A DNA stretch of 64,000 nucleotides from Siphonodentalium dalli. Its lineage: Eukaryota; Mollusca; Scaphopoda; Gadilida; Siphonodentaliidae. Of the stretch, positions 12,427 through 23,845 are shown piece by piece. The position numbers were made by a program, and so were the translations under genes. The stretch's first letter is position 1. Each line of letters begins with the position of its first letter. The notes beneath the pieces are model-generated. The model saw only the letters and a list, made by a program, of their open reading frames with translations. It was not told the origin of the DNA and ran no database searches. The stretch lies in NCBI GenBank assembly GCA_032622095.1, contig CP136066.1, positions 153,599,152 to 153,663,151 on the forward strand. The letters are read 5' to 3'.

Positions 12427-13430
12427 TTCGTTGAACAAAATGTTGATAAATAACAGGTTTTGTGCAATTTTATACTATAGTTGATGGTGCTTTTCATTAT
12501 TTTTGGGCAATTATTAGATTCTGAAAACTGAAGCGTCATTTCAAAAAATGTTGTTGTTGGAATGTGATTATATGGGGACCCTCTGATCGGATTAAGTACC
12601 GGTACCTGTAAGAGATTTTATGGTATCTGGAACATTTCATATTTAATTACATGTAGCATGGCATTCAGAAATATGATATGTCGCCTTGAGGCAAAAAATT
12701 ATATTACCATATTTATGGTAGTGATCGCCTACAATCCCTACATGTATTGACCAAAATGGACAGGATTACATTTTTCTCTTGTCTTGTCTATTTCATTCCT
12801 AACTTAGAAGTATGTCGATCTGGTAAATAATTGACTGGAGAGAATAGCATTTATGTCTTGGCCACTAACTGGGAGCTGTGATAATAATAGTAAGTTATCG
12901 TTGGAGACCCCCCCCCCCCCCCCACAATGGAGATCTCTAGTCGCATCCATGTAGCCAATGTGTCTTATACCTTATAACCGGGGAGGTGGCTACATGTAGA
13001 TGGTCCCCATTGGTGGGTGGTTGGGAAACTTGGGTTTGTCCACCTTGACATTTTCAAATGTACGTACCTTGAACCAGACCAAAGTCAAATGTTCTTGAAA
13101 TACTACTTTGCACCCCCCCCCCCCAGTTGAATTTTCCAAATGGTACCTCAAACATTTCCAACTGAAATGTCCAACCTGACACCCTCTAAACCTAAATTGT
13201 TCAACCGATAGCCATTCCGACCAAACTTTGGACCAAAAGTAGAAGAATATACTGCTGTTGGTCTAAAAACAACACATTCCCCCACTAAATACTGGTTGGA
13301 AAATCAAACAATCAATAATATATATTGTTTGTATCTCAGGATGTCTACTGTTCACATTTCTACCTACATGTAGCTGGGACTAATATATTATTATATATTA
13401 TATGAGTCCCAGTCTCTAGTAAGCTATTAT
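12427..13430. other. Non-coding stretch with C-runs and a hairpin
   Basis: No gene seen. C-runs at about 12909-12923 and 13115-13124. The segment 13020-13320 resembles 40090-40330 (CCACCTTGA...CAGACCAAA..., later ACTAAAAACAACA), so it belongs to a dispersed repeat. Confidence 0.5.
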
Positions 13431-14680
13431 TATGGGAGGCCAAATTCACATTTAATAATCAATTGCGCTTAAGCGCAATCATTGCGCTTAAGCGTAATTA
13501 TTTGCGCTTAAGCGCAATTCATGGTTATATGTAACAAAACACCCCTGGTGAATAAATAGGTTTCTCCATAACTTAGCATTAACTCCTATTGACATGTCAC
13601 TTCTTGGTTTCATTGGTTTGGATGGGTAGGGAGCTAGCCCAACTTCTTTATCAAAATGGCTGACTGGCAATAGTCTCACCTTCTGTTTTAGTTGGAGCGA
13701 TTCGTGATAGCATTATATTATCTTCGGTATATATTAGTTGGGGCTACTTGCAATAGCATTACTTTCTGTATTAGTCGGGGCGACATTGATTTTCTTAAAT
13801 TTTCGAGTATACAGGCACACCATATGAGGGAAGCAAGCCCTCGGTGACACCACATTCACACTATATGATCATGGAAATACTATAGATTTGTGCAAGAGCT
13901 GCTGATTTAATAAGAAAAACTAGAGCTTCAGGACTGAGACATCAAAGCTCCAGTAATTACACACCATTTTTTGGACAGGGATCAGCTGCAGGGATGCTGA
14001 TAATATGAAAATAGAGTTTTTTCCCCCTGATTTAAGTCAATAAGTAAACCATACATTAATGCTCTAATTAATCGACTCCTTAACCACAGCAGAATTATGG
14101 ATAACTTTTCAGGATTTAGTCGGAAATATGGCTTGTTGCCATTCATCGGAAAGCTCTCGAGAGCTTTCCGATGAATGGCAACAAGCCATATTTCCGACTA
14201 AATCCTGAAAAGTTACCCATAATTCTGCTGTGGTTAAGAAGTCGATTAAATAGAGCATTACTGTATGAGGTAAGAAAGCCCTCATGCAGTGACACAGCAT
14301 GCATGTATAGGATATTACCATAGTAAAGGCTAAAATCTGTGCAAAAATACATTAAAAACATCATACAAAACATTCCTAGAGTTCCGGGAAGGCGACATCA
14401 ATTCTTTGGATAGAGGGATGCTGATAATATGTAATTAGGGGATTCTCCTTGTTGAACACATACCCACAGTTTGACTGTTGAGTACAGGTCAAAATTAGCC
14501 CAATGCTCATCTTGTGTTGCTAGGTGATACACCAGGTCATGCTAATAGTTTATGGGTAGGTTAGATAGTAGTCACAATTACGCTTAAGCGTAATTAATTA
14601 CGCTTAAGCGTAAATGCCCTATTTGCGCTTAAGCACAATATGTGGCAATTCATTATTAAATGTGAATTTGGCCTCCCATA
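13431..14680. mobile_element. TATGGGAGGCC-family element, 1.25 kb, interrupted
   Basis: Inverted ends TATGGGAGGCCAAATTCACA and TGTGAATTTGGCCTCCCATA with near-terminal TTGCGCTTAAGCGCAA palindromes. It carries the palindromic TA element 14052-14265. Non-autonomous. Confidence 0.85.
14052..14265. mobile_element. Palindromic TA element, copy 1
   Basis: A near-perfect hairpin about 210 bases long, centred near 14159, with ends TA-CATTAATGCTC and GAGCATTACTG-TA. Joining its flanks gives AAACCATATGAGG, matching the uninterrupted relative near 19.4 kb (ACACAATATGAAGG); the TA is the duplicated target. TA target and CAGTAATG ends suggest a Tc1/mariner-like MITE. Confidence 0.88.
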
Positions 14681-14702
14681 TTTTATATGTTTTGGGTTGG
14701 GA

Positions 14703-14950
14703 GGTAGGCCTACCACCCGGGGGTGATACGTGGTGGCTAGGAGTGTTTTTAGGTGGTATTTAGGGCGGGCCACCCACACATTCCGTTAAATCGGTCGAAA
14801 TCCTTACCATTCTCGAAAATGGTCCATACCCAATTTTCACCCCTCGGGGTGGTACCACCCGCGGGGGGTGATGGGTGGAGGTCGGGGTGTTTCTATGTGG
14901 TATTTGGGGCGGGCCACACACCCATGCCGTCAAGTCAGCCGAAAGCGACA
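14703..14950. repeat. About 145-bp direct repeat, two diverged copies
   Basis: TACCACCCG...GGTGATACGTGGTGG...GGGCGGGCCAC at 14709 recurs from about 14852 with scattered changes. GC-richer than its surroundings. No function seen. Confidence 0.7.
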
Positions 14951-15139
14951 TTTTTGAAAATAAGGAATATATATATAGGGAAGGGAATAAGTTCCAAATG
15001 TCATGATCGTTGTGATAGCGCCATATACAAATGTCTGCCATTAGCATGAATTGTAATTCGCCAGACACAAAGAATGATGAGGCGATCAGCATAATAATTG
15101 CATTAGAATATCAATTGTATGGAATACTATTATGGCCAC

Positions 15140-17104
15140 TTCCTAATGGCGCTTTCGGTGCGCGCCGAAAGCGACAAAAAGTGTGCCATTAGTAACGCGC
15201 CGAAAGCGACAAATGTGCGTCGTTACGGTGCATGGCGGAATCTAGACCGTATACTATATAGATTGAAATTTGAGATATATGATGCATGTTTTTGCCGACT
15301 GGCCCACAAAATGACTCGTTCCCAATCTACATGTTACCAATGTCAACAGTCATGGCAAATTTCACAATGATCCGACCAAAGTTACAACCTGTAGCCTATG
15401 CCAATGGCAATTGTCGACGGACGTACTTATGTTCGCAAACCACAGTGATTGGCGATGGGTATACCAAACCATGGCAAATTGGCAATATCTCAACTTGAAT
15501 TTTCATATTCAGCAGCTTGAGCTAAAATGCATGCTGAAATAGAGTCTTACATATCAAATTATGCAGCTTCTCATGTCTCAGTCATAAATAATGATAATCC
15601 TATTTATTCGAACAACGTATTCGGAAACACAAATGAATAGTACAACCACCGGTCCCTGGCACAAAATGGTCATAATACTAAAAGTACATATATATCAGAC
15701 ACAGGGGTCCCTGGGGGTCCGGAATTTTTTTTATTATATTATTTTTAGGGTCACATTCCCCACTTTAAAGAAATAACACCAAGCTTGGTGAAAATGGCTT
15801 CAAAATCACAATTTTTTCAAAATACCAAATGTGTTGACAGGACTGCCCCTTCCTTAAATAGTATAATAGTCTTTAAAACTAACATCCATAAAATGGGATA
15901 AAGCAAAACAAGTTTTAAAAATCCATTCCCAAATTCCAAAAAATGATCGATTTTTTAATAATCTGCCGATCTGCCCGTCCGTTTGATCGCCTATATATAG
16001 CAACAGTTATAAACATTATCAGCGCCCTTAATCCCCGGGTTGGAATATCATTGGTATGGAATACTATTAGGAACATTAGGAAACATATATCTCAAATTTC
16101 AATCTATATATAGTATACGGGCTAGATGCCGCCACCGAAAACGACAAAATGTGCGATATTAACGCATGTTTCGACGCGCAGAAAGCGACAAAAAGTGCGC
16201 CATTAGTAACGCGCCGAAAGCGACAAAATGTGCGTCGTTACGGCGCACGTTTTGTCGCTTTCGGCGCGCCGAAACATGCGCTAATATCGCACATTTTGAC
16301 GCTTTCGGTGCATGGCGGAATCTAGCCCGTATACTATATAGATTGAAATTTGAGATATATGATGCATGTTTTTGCCGACTGGCCCACAAAATGACTCGTT
16401 CCCAATCTATATGTTACCAATTCCAACAGTCATGCCTAATTTCATAATGATCCGACCAAAGTTACAACCTGTAGCCTATGCCAATGGAAATTGTCGACGG
16501 ACGTACTTATGTTCGGAAACCACTGGCGATGGATACCAACCCATGGAAAATTGGCAATATCTCAACTTGAATTTTCATGTTCAGCAGCTTGAGCTAAAAT
16601 GCATTCTGAAATAGCGTTTTATTTATCAAATTATGCAGCTTCTCATGTCTCAGCCACAAATAATGATAATCCTATTTATTCGAACAACGTATTCGGAAAC
16701 ACACATGAATAGTACTACCACTGGCCCCTGGCACAAATTGGTCATAATACTAAAAGTACATATATATAAGACACAGGGGTCCGGGAATTTTTTTTATTAT
16801 ATTATTTTTAGGGTCAAATTCCCCATTTTAAAGAAATAACACCAAGCTTGGTGAAAATGGCTTCAAAATCAATTTTTTTTCAAAATACCAAATTTGTTGA
16901 CAGGACTGCCCCTTCCTTAAATATTATAATAGTCTTCAACACTAACATCCATAAAATAGGATGAAGCAAAACAAATTGTAAAAATCTATTCCCAAATTCA
17001 AAAACATTTCGATTTTTTTTTTAATCTGCCGATCTGCCACTCCGTTTGATCGCCTATATATAGCCAAAGTCATAAACATTATTAGCGCCCTTAATCCCCG
17101 GGTT
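15140..17104. repeat. 1.08 kb tandem duplication, diverged
   Basis: Copies about 15140-16041 and 16190-17104, offset 1080 at the shared CATGGCGGAATCTAG (15231 and 16311). They differ by substitutions and small indels, so the duplication is old. Both contain CGCCGAAAGCGACAAA motifs at the left and CTTAATCCCCGGGTT at the right. Open frames in one copy are mirrored in the other but are not convincing proteins. Confidence 0.85.
16084..16362. repeat. Large inverted repeat at the junction of the two copies
   Basis: ATATATCTCAAATTTCAATC on the left arm is complemented by GATTGAAATTTGAGATATAT on the right, centred near 16240, with nested GCGACAAAATGTGCG / CGCACGTTTTGTCGC. It could form a long cruciform. 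Confidence 0.82.
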
Positions 17105-17823
17105 ACGTGTATGATATGACCCTATGACCACATTTTCAGAGGAGTTAAGTCGTTTTGTCGCCTTTTTCCGGACAGACACACGAACTCAATTTATTTTTAT
17201 TAGTAAAGGTTAGTGCTAATGTCACTATATACATGTATATATTTGCACGCGTGACACCCCGTCAACAACCCCGCCATCGCTAATGTACGTCCCTAGCCTC
17301 GGCACAGAAACTGACCAACATCCCGCGTCTGGACGTCGCCTTGATATGAATCTTGAAAGCATAATTTCGAGTTTTACTATACGAGTATAGGCTGCACTTT
17401 CAAGAATGAACAGTCCGTAGCTGCAGGTAAAATAAAGTCCATCCTGATTACGATGCGGCAAACTAACTTCATTTATATTATTCGATTAATACAAGCCATT
17501 ACGCTTTTCATCATTACTATCAATAAAACACGAATTATGCATGCACGCAAGAAACAGGTCTGTTGTGACAAACGCATGGCCAAATAGCCTGTCTCTTTGA
17601 AAAGCCGACGAAATTCCTAACAGATGTACATCGTTTAGGAATTTCGTCTGCTTTCCAAAGAGACATACGCATCGTACTCCGGTATCAGGCTATAGCTATC
17701 AGGAGGCCATGCAGTTAGCTCGTACTGCGAGAAGCACACTCGATTAATTATCTTCATCCGGGCACTCTGAACCAACGGGGCCCGCTTCTTGGTTATATCG
17801 CAATAATCAAAGTGCCCCTTTAA
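17105..17823. other. Non-coding stretch with a small hairpin element
   Basis: No gene seen. 17591-17664 is a strong hairpin (GTCTCTTTGAAAAGC ... GCTTTCCAAAGAGAC; stem about 30 with a few mismatches) set inside a weaker outer inverted repeat from GCATGGCC (about 17574) to GGCCATGC (about 17712): a MITE-like structure. Confidence 0.6.
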
Positions 17824-18153
17824 GTTTGAAAAGTCCCACTAAAACGGAAGAACTATATTTCGAAACTGTGTGATTCGGTTCTCCGATTATTTTATCAACA
17901 CAAAAGTCAAAATGCACATGGATGAAAATCACACGGATGGAAAGTCAGACACAAGAGTTCTAATTTGCTCCAATTTTGACAAGTTGCTTGCGAAAATTGT
18001 CAACAAAACTACCGTTCTGATCCTCCATTATGTCAGTTTTTAGTGCGGGAATTGTTCTGAAAGCACATAGAAAACTGGACTTTCGGGCGATCGGGTTTCA
18101 CCATTTTTGTTCGGAAAACCCGCGCTATATATAGAAACGGAAAGTAGAATTCC
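17824..18153. repeat. Second copy of the 334-bp segment
   Basis: Matches 6257-6586 in the same orientation; divergence starts after GAATTCC. See also the inverted 67-bp match 18445-18511. Confidence 0.88.
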
Positions 18154-18444
18154 AAGAACAAACAGCGGATTATGCCGAACTTATTCGGACCACTTCGGCT
18201 TTCGGTTAAAACGTAAACAAACAGAGAAACAAATCGATGTTTATGGCAATCAATCGGAATATTCTATGTGTAATTTAACATTAAAGTTAGATTATTATAC
18301 ACCATTGTGACCATAAGATGTAAGCCTTTCCGATGTATATAGCATCATGTATTGATTTGCTAGGTAAATCGAGTAAAATACACCACAGATTCCCGCCACA
18401 GATCGTGGGCGTAAGTCGTGTGGTAGGATTGGTATGCAATCGGG

Positions 18445-18511
18445 CTTGGACTAAACGCCAGCATCGCCATCCCAATATCTTAGCTGGTTTTAGTACAAGA
18501 AGACTTGGACT
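18445..18511. repeat. 67-bp inverted match to the duplication unit
   Basis: Reverse complement of 5587-5653 (and of the same place in copy B): contains GCCAGCATCGCCATCCC and ends CAAGAAGACTTGGACT. So pieces of one repeat lie here in both orientations. Confidence 0.85.
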
Positions 18512-19023
18512 AGTCTGAACACGACAAAAGTTTAATTGAATGAATGTTGTATGGGGAAGAGCCCGCGAACTTTAATATGGGGGAGTTCCGAGGTGTCCCT
18601 TTAATGTTTTTGTAGTTTGTAGTTGCCAGTTGATGAGCGAGTCGTGTGGTGGGACAGTTTCCATTTTTATGTTCCAAGTCTTTCAACAGTAAACTCAAAT
18701 TATTTTCCGTTTTATTTTTTTTAAGTTCCAAAATTTGGATTTGTTGAAAGGAAGTTGAATAATGAAAGTTGTTTACATTGCCAACATCATTGAACATGCA
18801 GTCAGTTACATGTAACGGTTAATGTACAGTTAAATCACGGTAACCCAAGTTTACTGGCTGTAGAGACAAACATGCAGCCCCCCCCCCCCAATAACTAAAC
18901 TTTAAGGACTTTGCTAACCCAATTTTCCCCAAATTTGATGGAGTCAAAATAAAGGTTTATGAATTATGTTCACTTTTGTTTATAGTAATTATACTTATAG
19001 TAATATCACAGTAAGTTGTAGTC

Positions 19024-19831
19024 TATGGGAGGCCCTTTTCACATTTATTATTTATTTGCGCTTATCATTTGCGCTTAAGCGCAAATAGATCATATTTGCG
19101 CTTAAGCGCAAATAAAAATTAATATTCATTGATTCCCCCCTGTCCCTGAATTAATTTTAAATGGCACAGGCCTAAACACATCACTCAAGTCTAAGACTAT
19201 ATAGGCCCACCATACGAGGCAAGCAATTCCCCCAGTAACCCCTAGATCCCTTTTATGACATGGAAATGGTATAGATCTGTGCAGGATATGTCTCATTTAT
19301 AAAATATACTTGATCTCTGTGATGGAGACACACATTCTTGGGGACAGGGATGCTGATAATATGAAAATAGGTTTTTTTTTCCCCCTATTTCAAGTCAATA
19401 AGTACACAATATGAAGGAAGCAAGCCCCCCGATAACCCCATAATTCCCTTTTTATGGCCATGGAAATGGTATATATCTGTGCAGGAGATATCCCTTTAAT
19501 AAAATATACTAGAGCTCTGGGAGTGAGACACCAATTCCTGGGACACCAGGGACAGAGATGCTGATATGCATATGGAAATATGTTTTTTCTTCAACTTCGA
19601 GTCTGTATGGGGCTATTACTATGGGCCCATCATAATATACTATGACTCAGTATGAGATGGACTCAATCATTCACAATCAGAGGGAAGTAAGGGAGTGTTA
19701 GGTATTTGCGCTTAAGCGCAAATGATTTGCGCTTAAGTGCAAATAAATTGATAGACACATATTTGCGCTTAAGCGCAAATGATTTGCGCTTAAGCGCAAA
19801 TAAATAATAAATGTGAAAAGGGCCTCCCATA
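19024..19831. mobile_element. TATGGGAGGCC-family element, 808 bp, uninterrupted
   Basis: Perfect inverted ends TATGGGAGGCCCTTTTCACA / TGTGAAAAGGGCCTCCCATA flanked by GTAGTC on both sides. The palindrome ATTTGCGCTTAAGCGCAAAT occurs perfectly at 19067, 19094, 19704, 19761 and 19782 and with one mismatch at 19725, clustered at both ends. It gives the empty site for the nested elements seen in other copies. No coding capacity. Confidence 0.92.
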
Positions 19832-19832
19832 G

Positions 19833-19982
19833 TAGTCCAACAAATTAGACTATTCGGATTAATACATATTTTAATATTTGGACATTTACGATTGTATTAA
19901 TCCTTCTAAAAAAGGATTAAACGTCCATAAACGTCCAAATATTAAAATTCCTGTTAATCCGAAAGTCTAATTTGTTGGACTA
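19833..19982. mobile_element. 150-bp hairpin MITE with TA ends
   Basis: TA-GTCCAACAAATTAGACT ... AGTCTAATTTGTTGGAC-TA with a good internal stem including CGGATTAA/TTAATCCG and ATATTTGGAC/GTCCAAATAT. It directly abuts the 808-bp element, which seems to have inserted at its edge. Confidence 0.88.
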
Positions 19983-21151
19983 TAAGTAAGTTGAGTAACC
20001 AAACACATGAATGCAACATTTTAATAGCATTATTAATGGTGGAATATGTTAGAAATACTAAATGTGAAATTTATAGAGGTTTTTAAAATCTATTTTTTCG
20101 AACCCAAAATCAATAAACACAAAGTCCATATCAAAGAAAAAAATATGGCAATGTGTACTGAACACTGTGAAGAATGATGAACAATAAAATAATATTCATA
20201 TTTATCAAGCATTCTTTGATAAAATTACTAAGAACCAGTTGTTTACAAATAATTGAGTAATTAGTTACCTGACATCGCTTGTAGTGAGCTGGCAGTTAAA
20301 TGTTAATATCTGTGGACAGTGGTGTGTTGTGAATCTCTTGACAAAAGAAATGTGTAATCCCCAATCTGGTGTACCCCATAGCCCAGAAACTAGGTCACCA
20401 ATCATCCTGAGTCAGGATAAAGTACAGCACTGGCTGGTCATAAACAGACATAATCCCTGCAGGCTTGAGTGAACATTATCTTGAACCATCAAATTCAGTT
20501 CCCAAATAGCTTTGCTTAGCAATGAAATCTACAATTTGTAAACAACTGCTTCCAAGCCAAAAATCTTAATAAAACTGAAGAAATGTGAGTATATCTTTAT
20601 TGTTCATCGTTCTTCACGGTGTTCAGTACACATACCCATATTTTGTTCTTAGATATGACCTTTGTGTTTGTTGATTTTGGGTTCGAAAAAAATAAATTTT
20701 AATTAAACACTTCTATAGATTTCACATTTTGAATTTCTAACATAATTTACCATTAATTATACTCTTAAAATGTAGCATCCATGGGTTTGGTTACTGTGAT
20801 TAGTAATAAAAGTGAACATAATCCTTTATTTTGAACAACATTAAATTTGGGGAAAATTGGGTTAGCAAAGTCCTTAACTTTAATTTGGAAGGGATCCGGA
20901 TGTCGTGTATTTTAGTATTCAGTTTATGCGTACGGACAGTGGTCCGTTTACGGGGTTCCGCCTTCCGGGTTTAAGTTTGATATATAATAAAGTATATAAA
21001 ATGGCAGCCTCCATGTCGTACAAAACAATGACGACATGTATGATATGATCAGATTCCAACAACAACATTGTCAACAATTTTTTTTTTAAATGCCGCTTCA
21101 GTTATCAGAATCGATTAATTGCCCGAAAATAATGCTAACCACAATCAACTA

Positions 21152-21978
21152 TATGGGATGCCAAATTGACATTTAATAAATAATTAGCACAATTAGCCAC
21201 ATTACATAAACTCCCTATAATTCAAATTGTGTAGTCCATGGTACAATGGGTGGAGCAAATATAGGATAATTCTACTATTTGCAGAGGGGTGATCTCATGG
21301 TGGAGATATTAATTGCGCTTAAGCGCAATAAGGATGTAATTCTTAAGGAATATTCTTATTGCGCTTAAGCATATTACATAAACTCCCTATAATTCAAATA
21401 GTGTAGTCCATGGTACAATGGGTGGAGCAAATATAGGATAATTCTACTATTTGCAGAGGGGTGATCTCATGAGGGAGATATCAATTGCACTTAAGCGCAA
21501 TAAGGAATGTCTTATTGCACTTATGCGCTATAAGGAATCCCTTATAGCGCAATAAGGGAAGATCTAATTGCGCTTAAGCGCAATAAGAATATTCTTTATT
21601 GCGATTAAGCACAATAAGTATATTCTTTAGAGATTCCTTATTGTGCTTAAGCCTAATAAGAAATTCCTTATGGCGCTTAAGCACAATTAGATCTTCCCTT
21701 ATTGCGCTTAAATAAGGGATTCCTTATTGCGCTTAAGCTCAATTATTTATTAAATATCAATTTGGCATCCCACAGTTACATGTATTTATCAACATTTTGG
21801 CAGCTTTCTATCATTGTCTGTCGGCAACTATCATAATTCTAATATTGCATAGGGGTGATCTCCTGAGGGAGATATTAATTGCGCTTAAGCGCAATAAGGA
21901 ATGTCTTGAGCGCAATTAGATCTTCCCTTATTGCGCTTAAGCTCAATTATTTATTAAATGTCAATTTGGCATCCCATA
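21152..21978. mobile_element. TATGGGATGCC-variant element with internal duplications
   Basis: Left end TATGGGATGCCAAATTGACA; matching right ends at about 21773 and again at 21978. It is filled with TTGCGCTTAAGCGCAATAAG-type palindromes. A 172-bp segment (from 21201, again 21373) is duplicated, and about 205 bases at the right (AGTTACAT...GGCAGCTTTCTATC) are repeated at 21977. No coding capacity. Confidence 0.75.
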
Positions 21979-22035
21979 GTTACATTTTACATTTTGGCAG
22001 CTTTCTATCATTGTCTGTCGACAACTATCATTGTT

Positions 22036-22690
22036 TTTATAGCTGAGCCGCTGTCAGTCACTGCCCATAAGTGAAGTTCATTTTTTTGTGTTATTACAAC
22101 TAATAAAACATTGAGGACTTCACAGTTAGCCAACATAAACACTATCTCAATAAAATTAAGCTGATTTAATCCCTTCTAATTAATAGGGCCGACTTCTCTG
22201 CGGCTGTCTTCGCATGGGGCCGACTTATGTGGTTTAATTTGAATAAATTGTCACTGAATGTTTTAACACGTTCGCTAAAAAACGGTTCCATGGGGACTGC
22301 TACTATGAGTTAATTCGTAGTGATGTCCATACCACATAAATAACAACAGAAACCACAAGCAATGTTTTTTACGCGCCAATACATACCCAACAATCCCATT
22401 GATCAATTGTATAATATGTATCATTAGAATGGCTTCAGATACAATGCTTCCCGATCAAGGGATGGTGGTGCAGATTGAAATCTTGCAAGGACACTCCAAT
22501 TCACCAGGACCTCTTCTGTACATCACTGACCCATGGTAGACATGTCCAAATAGACCTTTCCTGAACATTATAGAGGGTTCAGTTCCCTGGCAATGAATGT
22601 ACAAGTATGTAAATATAAATTCATTTATTGTGTCTTATACAAATATTTAGTCAACCAAAATCAGGTTATATGATGCTGAAACATGTTATA
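22036..22690. other. Non-coding stretch, no gene seen
   Basis: Mixed single-copy-looking sequence. Only short frames. A motif TATGAGTTAATTCGTAG near 22305 recalls the hairpin that follows. Confidence 0.35.
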
Positions 22691-22691
22691 G

Positions 22692-23010
22692 AGCTACTTC
22701 GAGATAACTCGTAGTTGGCACCTGGGATGGAATTTACCAGTGTTCATGGATGGTGCCAGCTATGAGTTATCTCGTAGGTAAATCAATATTACATTTGTGA
22801 CATCTTAGATGATGTAGAGTGTACCAAAGTTCATTTACCGTGTCTTATACACATTATGCTTGCACCTATATAGCACTCTGGTCATCTACCGGGGTATGTC
22901 ATAGAAAACGTAATTTTATTTACCTACGAGATAACTCATAGCTGGCACCAGAAATGAAACGCTGGTAAATTCCATCCCAGTTGCTGACTATGAGTTATCT
23001 CGTAGTAGTC
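22692..23010. repeat. Nested inverted repeats with GAGATAACTCGTAG ends
   Basis: CGAGATAACTCGTAGTTGGCACC pairs both locally (GGTGCCAGCTATGAGTTATCTCG) and at distance (GACTATGAGTTATCTCGTAG near 22990). Joined outer and inner hairpins suggest two copies of a palindromic MITE in opposite orientation. Confidence 0.7.
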
Positions 23011-23174
23011 TTGTGACATATTTCAACATCATATAACCCAATATTGGTCAAACCATCACTCATACATACGTCATATATTGACTACTATGGCAAAAAAACT
23101 AAATATATGATCTATAGCAATAAGAAAGCTGAGTTAGGAAATATAAATCTTAATGATCATAACTTCATATACCG

Positions 23175-23755
23175 GTAAATGGAATGGAAATTTCTGAATT
23201 GAATCAAATTAAATTTCTTGGAGTTATAATGGATCATCAGCTGAATTGGAAATCTCACATACATATGATAAAATCAAAGGTAGCTTGAAATTTAGGTATG
23301 ATATATCGTATAAGGGAATTAATAAATAACAAGGCTCTTTTCAATCTGTATTAGAGTTTGAGTGCATCAAATCTGAGTTATGTGAAATCTGGGGATACAT
23401 TTGCCCTTCAAATCTTGAAGCAATCATTCGTATTCAAAAGAGAGCCACCAGGGTCACTGACAGAGTTGGCAGACAAACTCACACAAAACCCTTATTTTAT
23501 AAATATAGCGCCTTGAACTTTAGTGACAATGACCACCCTTATAATAGCCTCACATAGCAAAAAATTGTCTTTTACCTGAAAATATATCAAACTTTTTCGA
23601 ATTAATAGAAAGTAGGCATAACTATTTTACACGTCAGAAGGAAATGTTCACAATACAATACAGAAGAACGAAATTAAGATCAGTTAGTCCCAGTATTGCT
23701 GCAACCAATCTATGGAATTCCTTACCAGATGAAACAAGAAAACTAAGATGCATGC
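23175..23755 (+). pseudogene. Decayed non-LTR retrotransposon reverse-transcriptase 3' end
   Basis: Pieces in shifting frames read as the C-terminal part of a LINE polyprotein: IKFLGVIMDHQLNWKSHI, then YRIRELINNKALFNLY, IQKRATRVT, THTKPLFYKY, and RHNYFTRQKEMF ... ATNLWNSLPDETRK. This is the region after the RT palm common to RTE/Jockey-like elements. In-frame stops and frame shifts show it is dead. The 5' part is absent. Confidence 0.82.
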
Positions 23756-23845
23756 ATATAAGATAATGCACTGGCACAGGAATATTAACATTGCACCAGT
23801 TTAGCTCCCGTCATGAATTAAATCATAAAATAAAAAATATATTAA

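Larger units (their letters stand above)
18905..20874. mobile_element. 1.97 kb long-inverted-repeat element hosting two insertions
   Basis: Arms of roughly 400 bases pair from AGGACTTTGCTAACCCAATT on the left to its complement on the right; deeper, AACACTGTGAAGAATGATGA pairs with a similar complement near 20600. The left arm is interrupted by 19024-19831 and 19833-19982. Flanks AAACTTTA and TAACTTTA agree in 7 of 8 bases, as an 8-bp target duplication would, suggesting a hAT-like origin. The loop (20260-20530) holds no transposase. A diverged right arm recurs at about 60085-60390. Confidence 0.8.

Noticed and set aside
19018-19837. GTAGTC as a secure 6-bp target duplication for the whole TATGGGAGGCC family
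   Set aside because: It is exact for this copy, but part of it belongs to the adjoining MITE end, and the 3628, 13431 and 21152 copies do not show a clear 6-bp duplication.
21300-21960. CRISPR-like array of palindromic repeats
   Set aside because: The GCGCTTAAGCGC repeats are irregularly spaced, vary in sequence and lie within inverted element ends in eukaryotic DNA.
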